Shown: in pieces, positions 40,072 through 49,245 of the stretch
How the letters are laid out: the number at the start of each line of letters is the position of its first letter
How positions within the stretch are numbered: the first letter of the stretch is position 1
Assembly: GCA_963768585.1 (NCBI GenBank)
Contig: CAVYIF010000006.1
Span: forward strand, 124,001 to 188,000
Direction of reading: 5' to 3'
Length of the DNA stretch: 64,000 nucleotides
Source: CAVUNY01 sp963768585
GTDB lineage: Bacteria; Chloroflexota; Anaerolineae; Anaerolineales; Anaerolineaceae
Program-made: the position numbers and the translations under genes
The notes under the pieces: generated by a model
Database searches by the model: none
Seen by the model: the letters and a program-made list of their open reading frames with translations, nothing else
What the model was told of the DNA's origin: nothing

Positions 40072-42318
40072 ATGACCGATGATTTTCTCAATTTCCTGGA
40101 AACACTTAATTCTCAACAGCGCGAGGCCGTGACCGCCCCGCCGGGACAGGTGCTGGTGTTGGCCGGACCTGGCTCGGGCAAGACCCGCGTGCTGACTTTC
40201 CGAATAGCTTACCTGGTGCAGGCCGAACAGGTGCGTCCCTACAACATTCTGGCGGTGACCTTTACCAACAAGGCTGCCCGCGAAATGGAATCCCGTCTGA
40301 CCAAACTGCTGGGCGAAGAAGCGCGCGAGCTGTGGCTGGGCACCTTCCACGCGGTGTGCGCCCGCCTGCTGCGCCGCGAGACCGAGCGCCTGCCTGTGCA
40401 GAACAATTTCGTGATCCTCGATTCAGACGATCAAGAAACGGTGACCAAGCAGTGCATCCGCGACCTGAAGCTGGATGAAAAGCTGTACCGGCCAAGAAGC
40501 ATCCACGCCGCCATCTCGAATGCCAAGAACGAATTGATCCTGCCCAAGGACTATCCGCGGGGCAATTACCGCGACGAGGTAGTGGCGCGGGTCTACGAAC
40601 GCTACCAGGCCCGCCTGTTGGAAAATAATTCGGTCGATTTCGATGATCTGCTGATGTACGCCGTGCAGCTGCTCGAAGAGCACCCCATGATCCGCGAGAA
40701 ATACGGCCTGCGCTTTAACCACATCCTGGTGGATGAATTCCAGGATACCAATCTCGCCCAATACCGCTTGCTGCGCCTGCTGGCCGAACTGCGCGGCAAC
40801 CTGTTTGTGGTGGGCGATGAAGACCAGTCGATTTACCGCTGGCGCGGAGCCGACTACCGCAACGTGCTGCGCTTCGAAGAAGATTATCCCAAATGCCAGA
40901 AAATCCTGTTGGAGCAAAACTACCGCTCCACCCAAAACGTGATCGATACCGCCCGTTCGGTGATCGACCACAATTTCAACCGCACACCCAAGAATTTATT
41001 CACCGAGCGCGGGGCCGGCGATGAGATCACCCTCTACGAAGCCGTCGACGACCATGCCGAGGCGGCTTACGTAGTCGATACCATTCAGCAGTTGGTCAGT
41101 CGCGGGCAGGCCAAAGGCAGCGAATTTGCGGTCATGTACCGCACCAACGCCCAATCCCGCCTGCTTGAAGAAGCCTTTCTGCGCCTGGGACTGCCCTACC
41201 GCCTGGTCGGCGCCCAGCGTTTCTATGGGCGCCGCGAGATCAAAGACATGATCGCCTTCCTGCGCCTGGTGCAGAATCCCTCCGATGAGATCAGTCTCAA
41301 CCGGGTCATCAATGTCCCCCCGCGCGGTGTAGGCGACAAAACCCTGCTGGCGCTGCACAGCGCCGCCCAACAAAACGAGATTACCCCCGGCGAAGTGCTG
41401 CTGGCGTTGGGCCGCGGCGGCGACAAATCCCCGTATTGGAAAAACCTGGGACGGGCCGCCGCCTCCCTGGCCGATTTTGGGGGCATGCTGATTGGCTGGC
41501 GCGAGGCATTGACCAGCCTCTCCCTGCCCGCCCTGTTCGACCGGATCATCGCAGAAATCAACTACCAGTCGTATATCGACGACGGCAGTGAGGAGGGCAA
41601 AGATCATTGGGAAAACGTGCAGGAACTGCGCCGCCTGGCCTACGAATACAGCGAACGCGGCCTGACCCCCTTCCTGGAAAACCTGGCGCTGGTCTCCGAT
41701 CAAGACACCCTGCCCGATCAGGTTAAAGCCCCTACCTTGCTGACCCTGCACGCCGCCAAAGGGCTGGAATTCAGCCAGGTGATCATCACCGGCCTGGATG
41801 AAGGCATCTTGCCGCACAGCCGCTCGCTGGATGATCCGGAAGAAATGGCCGAAGAACGCCGCCTTTTCTACGTGGGCATCACCCGCGCCCGCAACAAGCT
41901 TTACCTGGTGCGGGCCAACCAGCGCACCACCTACGGCAGCTTTGAGGCCAGCATACCTTCGCGCTTCCTCGGCGATCTGCCCGAACGCCTGGTACAGCGC
42001 CAGGGCTACACCGGCTACCACAGCCAGGCCACCTCCTGGCGGCAGTCAGAGCGCCCGCGGGCCCGGCGCTGGGAAAGTGGGGGCACCCGCCTGGCCCCAT
42101 CTTCGAGCCGCTATAACAGCCCGCCAGAGCCGCAGCCGCCGGCCGTCCAACAGCAGTTCAAAGCCGGCAACCGCGTGCGCCACCCAAAGTGGGGCGAGGG
42201 CCTGGTGGTGGATGCGCGCATCGACCTGGGGGAGGAACGGGTGGATGTGTTCTTCGACAGCGTCGGGTTCAAACGCCTGATCGCCTCCCTGGCCAATCTG
42301 GAAATCATCCAGGAGTAA
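40072..42318 (+). CDS. pcrA: UvrD/PcrA/Rep-type DNA helicase
   Basis: 748 aa. SF1A motifs in order: Q-motif LNSQQREAV, Walker A LAGPGSGKTR, Ia VTFTNKAAREM, II LVDEFQDTN, III VVGDEDQSIYRWRGA, IV QNYRST, V TLHAAKGLEF, VI YVGITRARNKLYL. The C-terminal Tudor-like domain (RVRHPKWGEGLVVDARIDLG) typical of PcrA is present. It unwinds DNA 3'-to-5' in repair and replication restart and removes RNA polymerase or RecA from DNA. TACAAT lies 9 nt before the ATG. Confidence 0.95.
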   Translation: MTDDFLNFLETLNSQQREAVTAPPGQVLVLAGPGSGKTRVLTFRIAYLVQAEQVRPYNILAVTFTNKAAREMESRLTKLLGEEARELWLGTFHAVCARLLRRETERLPVQNNFVILDSDDQETVTKQCIRDLKLDEKLYRPRSIHAAISNAKNELILPKDYPRGNYRDEVVARVYERYQARLLENNSVDFDDLLMYAVQLLEEHPMIREKYGLRFNHILVDEFQDTNLAQYRLLRLLAELRGNLFVVGDEDQSIYRWRGADYRNVLRFEEDYPKCQKILLEQNYRSTQNVIDTARSVIDHNFNRTPKNLFTERGAGDEITLYEAVDDHAEAAYVVDTIQQLVSRGQAKGSEFAVMYRTNAQSRLLEEAFLRLGLPYRLVGAQRFYGRREIKDMIAFLRLVQNPSDEISLNRVINVPPRGVGDKTLLALHSAAQQNEITPGEVLLALGRGGDKSPYWKNLGRAAASLADFGGMLIGWREALTSLSLPALFDRIIAEINYQSYIDDGSEEGKDHWENVQELRRLAYEYSERGLTPFLENLALVSDQDTLPDQVKAPTLLTLHAAKGLEFSQVIITGLDEGILPHSRSLDDPEEMAEERRLFYVGITRARNKLYLVRANQRTTYGSFEASIPSRFLGDLPERLVQRQGYTGYHSQATSWRQSERPRARRWESGGTRLAPSSSRYNSPPEPQPPAVQQQFKAGNRVRHPKWGEGLVVDARIDLGEERVDVFFDSVGFKRLIASLANLEIIQE

Positions 42319-42620
42319 AAAACGCGATCACGCACCGGGTACTGCCGGGTGCTTCTGAAGGTACATCGCGTCGAGGGCACGCCGGGCATCGCCACCCTGC
42401 CGTTTGCCGCAGAACGGCCTGGAGAAGCCGTGTTTCTCAAACAGTCCTTTGATGGTTTTCAAAACCCGCGGCGGCTGCCTTACCTGCGCCAGAGAGGCAA
42501 AAGGTTTTTGCTTACCGCAGGGCTGATTGTCTCGACCACCGTCTTCCGGACCACTGCGTCCGCCGCCCTAATATGAAGCAGTATTTATTAACGGATTGAA
42601 TCGGGCAACCCGCCCCGATT
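42319..42620. other. Intergenic stretch between convergent helicase and EPS genes
   Basis: No gene accepted; a 75-codon frame on the plus strand (42349-42576) has no start signal or recognisable family. At the right edge an imperfect stem GGATTGAA.TCGGG with CCCGATTTCAATCC (42594-42629) overlaps the stop codon of the EPS gene and may end its transcript. Confidence 0.45.
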
Positions 42621-44165
42621 TCAATCCATTTCGGTTTTTAAAACACGCCCCGTACGGCGGTAGATCAGCCCGGCGGCGGCGGAAAAACCGGTCATCACGA
42701 ACAAATACGGCAGGCCAAACGAATCGATGCTGAACCCCTCAAACACAAAGGCCAATAAGGCCAGTTGCCCCCCAAGGGCCACCGTGCGCAGTGTGCTGTC
42801 CCGGCTGTGCTGGCTGGCGGACAGCGAAAACCACAGCACCAACAGCCAGACGACAAACAACATGAATCCCACGATCCCGGTTTCCGCCAGCAGCCGGTAC
42901 CAAAAGCTCTTGATGTTAGGCAAGCCATCATTCCGGTAAAACATCGTGCGGATTTCGTACGTGGCCCACCCGATGGCCGGCATATGGTCCAAATAATAGT
43001 ACCCGGCATTGCCTAACCCGACCCCGGTGATGGGGTAATCATTAAAAATGTGCCAACCGGTCATCCAATATACAGTACGCTCCAAAAAGGCAAACCTCTG
43101 GCTCACCATAAAGAGGGCGTTTTCATCAAATTTGCTTAACCGCTGCATGTCGCTTTGTGACAGCGGGTTTTTCACCAGTAAAGCGACTCGCCAATCGCGT
43201 TCGCTCACCACTTTCAACACTCCCCAGCTGAAGACGGCATATACGCTAACAAACAGGATCAGAACCAGTACGCCGATTCCGGCCTGGAGCAGGCGCGAAT
43301 GACGCACCACGCTCCAAAGACGGCTCAAGCGGCGGATGATCCAGCGGTATACCGCCAGATTCAGCTTCAAAAACAGATAAAGCAGCATCAACATGCAGGC
43401 CGCCCCACCAATGCGCGGGGAAGAGAAAAAGAATACAACCATACCCACGACCAGAAAAATATTCTCAAAGGATATTTTCCAAACGCGGGGAAAAACCGTC
43501 GTACGCTGGTAGCTGGCCGCTAACCACAGCGGCAGGTAAAGCATGTTAAGCTGGTGGGCCAACCAGGAGGCTTCCCAGGTCAGCCCGGCGATCCGCCCCG
43601 TTCCTGCGATATTCGATTGAGTCACCAGCATAGAACGAATCACAATCATGAATGCAGGATAATTATCATTGAATAAATTGATCACCAGTATCTGGCCGAC
43701 CGCGTAAGCCAGCAGGACGATCCCGCCCGCATAAATCCACTGCAGCGAGCGGCGCAGACGGGACGTATCTTTGTTCCAGGCGGCAGTGACGAAGAAAAAG
43801 GCGACACCAATGATGAATGGAAGGAAGCTGCGGATGGTCTGACCCAATAATGATTTGTCGCGGAACATCCCCGTGACATTAAAAAAGGCAAAAGCCGCCA
43901 CGACGATCACCCATAAGACGAAAAAGACGAATGGAACGCTTTCTTTGGGCAGGCTCCCGCGCCGCAGCAGGTACGGAAAAAACCAGATCAGGGCCAGGAT
44001 CGCCAGTGGGATGGCCGAAAAAGGAGCAACAGTGGACCCACTGATGCGGGTAATCAAGGGAAAACTGGTGAGCGGCAGCCCGATCATGACCAGCGCCCAA
44101 AAAAATGCGGGCACATATGGCCACCAGGCGCTGAACTTGATCCGTGCAGCCAGCCAGGCAGCCAT
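42621..44165 (-). CDS. O-antigen ligase/polymerase-like (Wzy/WaaL) membrane protein
   Basis: About 514 aa, at least ten helices. A large periplasmic loop carries RTVYWMTGWHIFNDYPITGV and GLGNAGYYYLDHMP, followed by FWYRLLAETGIVGFMLFV; the (G-x-G)-x-x-x-x...H/R...W pattern fits O-antigen ligase/polymerase (Wzy_C) proteins that join lipid-linked polysaccharide units. The ATG at 44165 with AAGGTGA upstream is preferred to a GTG at 44174 that overlaps the previous gene. Last gene of the EPS operon. Confidence 0.75.
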   Translation of the reverse strand: MAAWLAARIKFSAWWPYVPAFFWALVMIGLPLTSFPLITRISGSTVAPFSAIPLAILALIWFFPYLLRRGSLPKESVPFVFFVLWVIVVAAFAFFNVTGMFRDKSLLGQTIRSFLPFIIGVAFFFVTAAWNKDTSRLRRSLQWIYAGGIVLLAYAVGQILVINLFNDNYPAFMIVIRSMLVTQSNIAGTGRIAGLTWEASWLAHQLNMLYLPLWLAASYQRTTVFPRVWKISFENIFLVVGMVVFFFSSPRIGGAACMLMLLYLFLKLNLAVYRWIIRRLSRLWSVVRHSRLLQAGIGVLVLILFVSVYAVFSWGVLKVVSERDWRVALLVKNPLSQSDMQRLSKFDENALFMVSQRFAFLERTVYWMTGWHIFNDYPITGVGLGNAGYYYLDHMPAIGWATYEIRTMFYRNDGLPNIKSFWYRLLAETGIVGFMLFVVWLLVLWFSLSASQHSRDSTLRTVALGGQLALLAFVFEGFSIDSFGLPYLFVMTGFSAAAGLIYRRTGRVLKTEMD

Positions 44166-44166
44166 T

Positions 44167-44817
44167 TCAGTCACCTTGACCTTTCTGGAAAAATGGCAGG
44201 TTAATCAAGATGAGACCCGCCACCAGGCCAATCACTGCGCCCGCCAAAACAAAGGAGTTGGTGTGAAAGAATGTGGGGGCCTTCGGCAGATCGGCTTTTT
44301 GCACCAGGTCGAAAATCAAATACGTGGGGACCTGGTCATTTTTTTGCCATTCCAGCAGGTTGGCATAACCGGCTTCAGCCCAATAGTTCGTCACCGCCTG
44401 TACGAGCGCCGGATCCTCTTCGCGAAAGCGCAGATACCAGAACCCGTGATGGCGCTCGATGATGGCATGCTGCATCAGGCCGCCCTCATCCAACGCCAGC
44501 CCTTTTTGATTGGCAAAAGTCACCACCTGAGGGATGACCGCACGCAGCGACGCTTCTACCATAACAAGAGTGATATCTTCATCGTACTGGGTCAGGTGAT
44601 AAGGCGCAGGGGTGGGCGCAGGGGGATGCATAAAATCGATTTTGTTGAAATCGATGCTCGCCAGGAAGATGGCCTGGGCTTCATATTGCGGCGCTTTAAA
44701 GCGATGCACGACCAGGCCAACCACCCCACCGATGACCGCCAGCCCAAACACCAACCACCACCAGCGGATGATGCGGTTAAAATGGACTGCCGGGACAAAT
44801 TCATTGGTTGCGTTCAT
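44167..44817 (-). CDS. Polysaccharide chain-length regulator (Wzz/YveK-like)
   Basis: 216 aa. Two membrane helices frame a periplasmic domain: WWWLVFGLAVIGGVVGLVVH near residue 20 and SFVLAGAVIGLVAGLILIN near 190. No C-terminal kinase, so it is a co-polymerase lacking a BY-kinase domain. It would set the length of the polymer made by the neighbouring Wzy-like proteins. The stop is next to the ligase start. Confidence 0.72.
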   Translation of the reverse strand: MNATNEFVPAVHFNRIIRWWWLVFGLAVIGGVVGLVVHRFKAPQYEAQAIFLASIDFNKIDFMHPPAPTPAPYHLTQYDEDITLVMVEASLRAVIPQVVTFANQKGLALDEGGLMQHAIIERHHGFWYLRFREEDPALVQAVTNYWAEAGYANLLEWQKNDQVPTYLIFDLVQKADLPKAPTFFHTNSFVLAGAVIGLVAGLILINLPFFQKGQGD

Positions 44818-44847
44818 AATGCTGTCCTTTTTCGGTGCGCCTGAAAA

Positions 44848-46281
44848 TCAGGCCCCCTTGCCATTCGCCAGGATCCAAAAAGTCTTGATGATCACAAACA
44901 CATCTAACCACAGCGACCAATTGCTGAGATAGTATTCATCCAACCGCAGGCGTTCTTCGAAGGTCGTGTTGTGTCGTCCCATGACCTGCCACCAGCCGGT
45001 CAGGCCAGGTGAGATGCGCAGGATCAAGGAGGCATAAGCGCCCATATCCTGGATCTCACGCGGCAGGTAGGCGCGCGGCCCCACCAGGCTGAGTTCCCCG
45101 GTGAAAACGTTCCAAATCTGGGGCAGTTCATCCAGGCTGAATTTTCGCAGCAGCCGGCCCACCCGGGTAATACGCGGGTCGTTGGCAAGTTTGTGATACA
45201 TCTGGTACTCACGATTCGCATTCGGATCGGCTGCCAATATTTTTATAAGCAGCGCTTCTGCCTCATTCTGCATCGTGCGAAATTTATAGCACTTGAATAA
45301 TTTGCCGCCTTTTCCCAACCGGTCCTGCGCAAAGATGACCGGTCCTGGCGAATCAAGGTAGATAAACAGTGCAATCAAAGCCAGGAAAGGCAGCAGGATC
45401 AACCCGCCAACCAGGCCCAGCAGCAGATCAAAGGCCCGTTTCGTGGCAGTCGCCCGGCCGTCCAACAAATGATACTGAGTCTTAAGGGTTAACCGGCCTT
45501 CAAGATCCATCGTTTTTACCCACAGTGAGCCCAGGGGAGATGTTTCCAGAACCACCAGCACGCTGGCAAAATGCTCACCCAGCCAACGCAATATCTGGTC
45601 CTGGAAATCTTTGCCCACATACACCGCATACTTTACATGGGTAGTTCCCATAATCGCTTGAACGGCATCCCGCGAATTGACCACCGGCACCTGCAGAACC
45701 TGACTCACCCCACTTGGGCCGACCTCATCCAGTACCAGCACCGGTCTGAGGCCCAACCGGCGGCTGTTGAGCAGCTTGCGAATGGCGTCACGCGTCTGCG
45801 CAACTGGACCCACCACCAGCACCGGCGTGCCCCACCACTCGAAAAGGGAAAATCGATTGCGCGCGGCGAAACGGAAAAGCATATTGAAAAAACTGCCAAA
45901 CGCCCAACCTGCCACGAAGGTCCACCGCGACAGTTCAAGGCCGGCCTGTTGGAAGTAAATCGCCAGCGCCAGCACGCCATATGCGAGGGTCATCGAATAA
46001 AAAATCTTCTGGATCTCTTCTACCGCAGTCAGGCCAAAACCCGGATAAAGCCCGTTGAAGGCAAAAATGCCCACACACACCACCAGACTCTGGAGCATAA
46101 TCGGGGAAAACCGGTCTGGCGGGATACTGCCGCCAACATAAGGGATCAAAATCCTGCGAATTTCTACCGCGATCTGAAAACCCAGGGCAATACTGACCAG
46201 GTCCACGATCAGCAGCAGAATCACGACCAGGACCTGACGGCCCTGGAAAAGATCACGAGGCACTTCACGATTACGGGTCAT
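44848..46281 (-). CDS. Polyprenyl-phosphate sugar-phosphate transferase (WbaP/EPS type)
   Basis: 477 aa. Four or five N-terminal helices, a nucleotide-like domain (LVVGPVAQTRDAIRKLLNSR), then the catalytic bacterial sugar transferase domain: RAFDLLLGLVGGLILLPFLA, YKFRTMQNEAE, LRKFSLDELPQIWNVFTGE, LSLVGPRAYLP and SPGLTGWWQVMGR. It transfers a sugar-1-phosphate from a nucleotide sugar to undecaprenyl phosphate, the first step of repeat-unit assembly. Start overlaps the GT4 stop by 4 bp. Confidence 0.9.
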   Translation of the reverse strand: MTRNREVPRDLFQGRQVLVVILLLIVDLVSIALGFQIAVEIRRILIPYVGGSIPPDRFSPIMLQSLVVCVGIFAFNGLYPGFGLTAVEEIQKIFYSMTLAYGVLALAIYFQQAGLELSRWTFVAGWAFGSFFNMLFRFAARNRFSLFEWWGTPVLVVGPVAQTRDAIRKLLNSRRLGLRPVLVLDEVGPSGVSQVLQVPVVNSRDAVQAIMGTTHVKYAVYVGKDFQDQILRWLGEHFASVLVVLETSPLGSLWVKTMDLEGRLTLKTQYHLLDGRATATKRAFDLLLGLVGGLILLPFLALIALFIYLDSPGPVIFAQDRLGKGGKLFKCYKFRTMQNEAEALLIKILAADPNANREYQMYHKLANDPRITRVGRLLRKFSLDELPQIWNVFTGELSLVGPRAYLPREIQDMGAYASLILRISPGLTGWWQVMGRHNTTFEERLRLDEYYLSNWSLWLDVFVIIKTFWILANGKGA

Positions 46282-47510
46282 AAAGCTTGCAGTGTTTTTA
46301 AAAATTTTCCTAAGACAGATTCTTTCGCCCAGTTTTGCGCCACATAAATCCGGCCGAGTCGCCCTAATTCAGCCTGCTTTTGGGGCTGATCCGCAAGGGC
46401 CAGAATGGCGTTCGCCAGCAGATCAGGCCGTTCAGGCGGCACGACCCGCCCCAGGTGCTGCATCACTTCCGCCAGCTCGGTGCCAGTTTGCGCAGTCACG
46501 ATCACCGGGCGGCCGCTGGCCAGCATCCCCGCCAGCTTCGAGGGCATCACCAGGTCCGCGGCGCCGGCAGCCTGCGGCAGAACGTGGATCTCGGCCAGGT
46601 TGAGCAGCTCATTCAACCGTTCAACCGGCTGGAGCGGCAAAAAGCGCACATTAGGTAAGCCTTCGGCGAGCTCTTCAAGCTGAGCACGGGCGGCGCCCGA
46701 ACCGCACAGCAGGAAAAGCAGATCTTGATTTCCGGTCAGGCGGCGGGCAGCTTCCACCAAAACTTCCAGGCCTTGCTTCTGGCCCATGTTGCCGGCGTAA
46801 AGCATCACCCGCTTATTTTCCAGGCCAAGTTCGTGGCGCAGGTAATTATAACCGCTTAGCGGATGGATCTGGCCGGGATCTACCCAGTTGGGAAACAAAA
46901 CAGCGCATCCGGGCGCCACACCTTTGCGTGTCAGGTGGTCCATCATGCGGTTCGATATGGTGGAAACCCGATCAAAACCGCGGTACAGAGCGCTCTCAAA
47001 CTGGCTGCCCAGGCGATAGGCCAGTTCCGCAACAGGCAGCATCCGCAGGCGCCGGGCCGCATCCAGTTCGAAATCCTGAATGTGCAGCCAGGCCTTCCCC
47101 CCTGCCAGGCGGGCGACCAGGAGTGCCGTGGGCGCATTTAATATCGCGGGGGCCATGACGATGACGCGGTCCGGGTGCCAGCGGACCTGGCCCAAAGCCG
47201 TGGGAAAACTGGAAAGCGCAAACGAAGCCAGGTGAAAAACGCGCTGCAGCCCGCTGATGCGCACCGCGCGGTCGCGGCGCGGCGGCACCCATAATGGGCA
47301 GCGAAGCACCTCGACCCCATGCCATACTTCCCTGGTGTACGCTTTCCCGGAGTAGCCGGGGAGAATAGTCCATTGAGGATAATACGGGGGCGTGGTGATC
47401 ACGCGCACTTGATGGCCGTTTTCCGCCAAAAAAGCGGCCATTTCACCGGTATATTTTCCGATGCCGGTCAGTTCGGGAGCGAAGTTAATGCCGTAGATCA
47501 GGATGCGCAT
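46278..47510 (-). CDS. GT4 glycosyltransferase, WcaI-like
   Basis: About 410 aa. YGINFAPELTGIGKYTGEMA is the WcaI-type N-terminus; the C-terminal GT-B half has LYAGNMGQKQGLEVLVEAA and LPQAAGAADLVMPSKLAGML with the nucleotide-sugar-binding Glu/Ser-Lys segment. It adds one sugar to the lipid-linked repeat unit. A GTG three bases upstream of the ATG is an alternative start. The WcaI/WcaF pairing recalls colanic-acid clusters. Confidence 0.85.
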   Translation of the reverse strand: MRILIYGINFAPELTGIGKYTGEMAAFLAENGHQVRVITTPPYYPQWTILPGYSGKAYTREVWHGVEVLRCPLWVPPRRDRAVRISGLQRVFHLASFALSSFPTALGQVRWHPDRVIVMAPAILNAPTALLVARLAGGKAWLHIQDFELDAARRLRMLPVAELAYRLGSQFESALYRGFDRVSTISNRMMDHLTRKGVAPGCAVLFPNWVDPGQIHPLSGYNYLRHELGLENKRVMLYAGNMGQKQGLEVLVEAARRLTGNQDLLFLLCGSGAARAQLEELAEGLPNVRFLPLQPVERLNELLNLAEIHVLPQAAGAADLVMPSKLAGMLASGRPVIVTAQTGTELAEVMQHLGRVVPPERPDLLANAILALADQPQKQAELGRLGRIYVAQNWAKESVLGKFLKTLQAL

Positions 47511-47516
47511 CACGGA

Positions 47517-48095
47517 TTAAAGCTCATCTACCTGTGCCATAGGGCGCGGTTTGACCGGTTTGGCCGGGCTGCCGTAGCACACCATCCCCGCCGGAAGATC
47601 GTGAAACACGGCGCTGCGCGCACCCACCAGGCAGCCTTCCGCAAGCGTCACCCCGGGCCCTACGAAGACATCGGCCGCGATCCAGACCTGGTTGCCAATC
47701 CAAACGGGTCCCGGGAGCATGTCAAAAGAGATGCGCGCGTAATCGTGCCCTGCGGCGCACAGGTAAGCCCGCTGCGAGACGACCGTATGGCTGCCAATGG
47801 AAATATCACTCAAGGAATAGAGCACCGCATCATCCCCGATCCATGAATAATCGCCAATGGTGACCTTCCAGGGAAAAGTGATCGTGGCGCTGGGTCGTAT
47901 CAATACGCCTTTTCCGATGCGCGCCCCAAACAGGCGCAGTAGAAATCTGCGCCAACCGAACAAAACCTGAGGCGAGGTATGGAACAAGAGCGCCTGCACC
48001 AACCACCACAACTGCACAAACCATGCCGGCCGGCCGCGGAAACCGGGCGGCAAATGGAACCTGCTCAGGTCCTGATAAACAGGCCGCTCAGGCAT
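47517..48095 (-). CDS. WcaF-like hexapeptide acetyltransferase
   Basis: About 192 aa. N-terminal LPPGFRGRPAWFVQLWWLVQ and FGWRRFLLRLFGARIGKGV, then left-handed beta-helix hexapeptide repeats (IGDYSWIGDDAVLYSLSDIS; VWIGNQVWIAADVFVGPGVT) with the catalytic His in CAAGHDYARISF. The family O-acetylates a sugar of the polymer unit using acetyl-CoA. Start taken at the ATG 48095 (AAGG upstream) rather than the TTG at 48101; both overlap the upstream gene. Confidence 0.85.
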   Translation of the reverse strand: MPERPVYQDLSRFHLPPGFRGRPAWFVQLWWLVQALLFHTSPQVLFGWRRFLLRLFGARIGKGVLIRPSATITFPWKVTIGDYSWIGDDAVLYSLSDISIGSHTVVSQRAYLCAAGHDYARISFDMLPGPVWIGNQVWIAADVFVGPGVTLAEGCLVGARSAVFHDLPAGMVCYGSPAKPVKPRPMAQVDEL

Positions 48096-49245
48096 GTTCA
48101 ACCTTACCTTGCGCCAACTGTTGGTATTGAATCGCCCAGTCCTGACCGACCCGGGCCCAACTATATTCGTTTGCGATTAAAGTCCGCATGGCCCTACCGT
48201 GCGCCTGACGCTCGACCGGATTCCAGACCGCCGCCTGCTGCAGCCCATCCAGGATTGATTCCTCATCCGGGTGAACCCGCAGCCCGCCGTATCGCTCCCA
48301 ATCGGCAGAAACACCGCTCTCGAAGCTGGTCAGCACCGGGGTGCCGGCAGCGCCAGCCTCCAGGTTTACCAGACCGATAACTTCGCTGAACGAAGGGTTG
48401 CAGAGGGCCCAGGCATCCCGGTACAGCCGCCATTTTTCCTCCCCATGTACCGGCCCGAGGAAGCTCACTCGCTCGTCTAATCCCAGGTCCGCCACCCGGC
48501 GGCGTAGAGCATCGGCGTAAGCCTGCTCCCTGGGCTGAACAGGACCGGCAATCCGTAAATGAAAAGTCTGATCGGGGAGACGGGCGAAGGCCTGAATGAG
48601 CAGGTGAATCGCCTTGACCGGGTGCAGGCGGCCAAGGAACAGGAAATAGGGCGCCTCATTCGAGTTCGCGTGCGGTAGGCGGGCTAAACTCTGGTCGACC
48701 GATTGGAGATCGATGCCGTGCGGAATGACAATCGGGGTTTTGCCGGGGAAATAGCCGGTTAAAGTGGCTGCCTCCTGCGCTGTCAGGGCGTGCACAGCAC
48801 TCGCCCGTTGAAAGGCCGGATAGGCAACCCCCTTCCAATACAGAGATTTCTTCAAGCGATTTAAGCCGCTTTGGCGCTGCCAGATCCACGGCTCCAGCAT
48901 GCCGTGCGCTGTGACGACGAAAGGTTTCCCAAGCCGGCTGGCCAGGCGGGCGGCTGACCACTGCGCCCACATCCACAAGCCGTGCAGATGAACCACATCG
49001 ACTTCAGCGATCAAACGCGCCAAAACCGCGCCGCCGCCTGGGGCAAAGCGCCAGACCCGGCCCGGACCCCGAGCAGGTAATACCGTCAACTGCACATGCG
49101 CCGCTGCCGGCAGGGCTTCATCCCCCACGCAGGCGATGGCTGGCTGAATCGTTTCAGGTGCATAGCGGGTCAGGGCATCCACCGCAGTGGTTATGCCGGT
49201 ATTGCGAGCCGAATGATCTTCAGTAACATGCAAGACTCGTATCAC
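48088..49245 (-). CDS. GT4 family glycosyltransferase
   Basis: 385 aa. GT-B fold: N-terminal VLHVTEDHSARNTGITTAVD, linker VVHLHGLWMWAQWSA and VVTAHGMLEPWI; C-terminal FLFLGRLHPVKAIHLLIQAF, and NPSFSEVIGLVNLEAGAAGT with the E-x7-E nucleotide-sugar motif. Donor and acceptor are unknown. Its ends overlap both neighbours (4 and 8 bp), consistent with a tightly coupled operon. Confidence 0.88.
   Translation of the reverse strand: MIRVLHVTEDHSARNTGITTAVDALTRYAPETIQPAIACVGDEALPAAAHVQLTVLPARGPGRVWRFAPGGGAVLARLIAEVDVVHLHGLWMWAQWSAARLASRLGKPFVVTAHGMLEPWIWQRQSGLNRLKKSLYWKGVAYPAFQRASAVHALTAQEAATLTGYFPGKTPIVIPHGIDLQSVDQSLARLPHANSNEAPYFLFLGRLHPVKAIHLLIQAFARLPDQTFHLRIAGPVQPREQAYADALRRRVADLGLDERVSFLGPVHGEEKWRLYRDAWALCNPSFSEVIGLVNLEAGAAGTPVLTSFESGVSADWERYGGLRVHPDEESILDGLQQAAVWNPVERQAHGRAMRTLIANEYSWARVGQDWAIQYQQLAQGKVEHA

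Noticed and set aside
40996..42021. 341-codon minus-strand frame opposite pcrA
   Set aside because: Opposite a helicase with every SF1 motif; composition is that of a shadow frame.
42349..42576. 75-codon plus-strand frame after pcrA
   Set aside because: No Shine-Dalgarno or nearby -10 box and no recognisable protein pattern.
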